Assembly: GCA_937859105.1 (NCBI GenBank)
Contig: CALMAD010000254.1
Location: 1 to 5,286, forward strand
Direction: 5' to 3'
Origin: an uncultured Propionibacteriaceae bacterium
GTDB taxonomy: Bacteria > Actinomycetota > Actinomycetes > Propionibacteriales > Propionibacteriaceae
DNA length: 5,286 nt
The notes under the pieces were generated by a model. The model was given only the letters and a program-made list of their open reading frames with translations. It did no database searches and was not told the origin of the DNA. Positions within the stretch are counted from its first letter, which is position 1, and each line of letters starts with the position of its first letter. Positions 4,703 through 5,286 of the stretch are shown here, piece after piece. The translations under genes were made by a program, and so were the position numbers.

Positions 4703-5286
4703 ATGACTGAAGTTCCCCCGATCTTTCGCCCGCCGCGCGACGAGGACTTCCTCGACGCCGCGGTCGCCGCCGCGCGCTTCATCGACTCGCGCAAGATCAC
4801 CGGCGAGCACGGGGTCTACTGGTCCCTCGACGACGCGCGATCGACCAAACCCGACTACTACGACGACCTGAGCTTCTACTCGGGCAGCGCTGGCATCGCA
4901 CACTTCCTGCTGGAGCTGGCCGCCGCGACCGGGCAGGACGCCTACCTCGACGATGCCGTCGCCGCCGCCCACTACATGCAGTGGCGCTGGGAGAATCGAC
5001 GACCGCTCGTCCGCAATTTCTCACCCTGGGCGTTCACCACGGGTTACTCCGGGGTCGCGCACACCCTCCTGGAAGTCTTCCGCGTCACGGGCGAGGAAGG
5101 CCTGGTTCGCACGATCCACGAGATCGTCGAGGCGGCCATCGACGACGCGCAGCAGGTCGGCGAGGGGTACGGCTGGAGCACCTACCACGGCATCGTCGGC
5201 GACGCGGGCACGATCCTGACGATCCTGGAGATGGCCGAGGCGTTCGAGGTCGCCCGGTGGAGGGATTTCGCCGTCCAGGCGACCCG
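4703..5286 (+). CDS. LanC-like (lanthionine synthetase C family) protein, 3' end outside window
   Basis: The first 194 residues show the alpha-toroid repeats of the LanC family. Each repeat has a Gly-rich turn and a helix: YSGSAGIAHFLLELA (59-73), TGYSGVAHTLLEV (113-125) and HGIVGDAGTILTILEMA (162-178). LanC proteins are zinc enzymes that add cysteine thiols to dehydroamino acids, forming thioether rings in lanthipeptides; LanC-like proteins without a peptide partner also occur. The zinc ligands (Cys, Cys-His) lie in the C-terminal half, beyond the window, so activity cannot be judged. The frame is open to the edge with no stop, and codon use is like that of the chromosomal genes here. No dehydratase or kinase domain precedes the toroid: the N-terminus has only about 15 residues before the first helix. 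A glycosidase or epimerase of the same (alpha/alpha)6 fold is the main alternative. Confidence 0.8.
   Translation, partial: MTEVPPIFRPPRDEDFLDAAVAAARFIDSRKITGEHGVYWSLDDARSTKPDYYDDLSFYSGSAGIAHFLLELAAATGQDAYLDDAVAAAHYMQWRWENRRPLVRNFSPWAFTTGYSGVAHTLLEVFRVTGEEGLVRTIHEIVEAAIDDAQQVGEGYGWSTYHGIVGDAGTILTILEMAEAFEVARWRDFAVQAT

Overview
The window is GC-rich, with a strong preference for G or C at third codon positions. It has TANNNT-type -10 boxes, several starts that look leaderless, and a DUF1707 gene. Together these point to an actinobacterium (Actinomycetota); I cannot name a genus. The genes visible are those of a free-living chromosome: vitamin uptake, aspartate-family amino-acid synthesis, and some accessory material. 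No transposase, integrase, phage gene, tRNA, rRNA or CRISPR array is visible.

Layout, left to right. (1) 1-1097, minus strand: the thiamine-binding lipoprotein ThiB. A probable ThiP permease starts at its stop codon and runs off the left edge. Upstream of thiB are a well-formed TPP riboswitch (1147-1229), a hairpin that would hide the thiB ribosome-binding site, and a TAGAGT -10 box placed so that transcription starts at the aptamer. (2) 1305-2493: a cassette-like arrangement in which two 93-bp directly oriented repeats, about 88% identical without gaps, bracket a plus-strand gene. Each repeat folds as a 17-20 bp hairpin carrying a conserved inner hairpin. The gene encodes an AbiEi-like winged helix joined to a DUF559 (Vsr-like PD-(D/E)XK) nuclease domain, and its stop codon lies inside the second repeat. 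(3) 2536-3810, minus strand: aspartokinase LysC with two ACT domains and an internal ribosome-binding site and ATG for a separate beta subunit. (4) 3898-4359, plus strand: a small DUF1707 membrane protein divergent from lysC; the two -10 boxes may overlap in one CCTAGG palindrome. (5) 4360-4702: an intergenic leader holding a good promoter (TTGAAG-N17-TAGAGT), a leaderless 23-codon reading frame ending in Cys-Cys-stop, and mutually exclusive RNA hairpins. (6) 4703-5286, plus strand: the first 194 codons of a LanC-like protein, cut by the right edge.

How the parts may work together. The thi block is a standard TPP-controlled uptake system. The lysC block is standard aspartate-pathway control, but lysC is not followed by asd. 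Two places merit follow-up. The first is the repeat-bracketed DUF559 gene, which looks like a repeat-associated nuclease unit. The second is the Cys-Cys leader peptide ahead of a LanC-like gene: it resembles cysteine-responsive attenuators known from mycobacteria, but here it precedes a protein family whose chemistry concerns cysteine thiols. Both interpretations are inference; the sequence layout behind them is directly visible.
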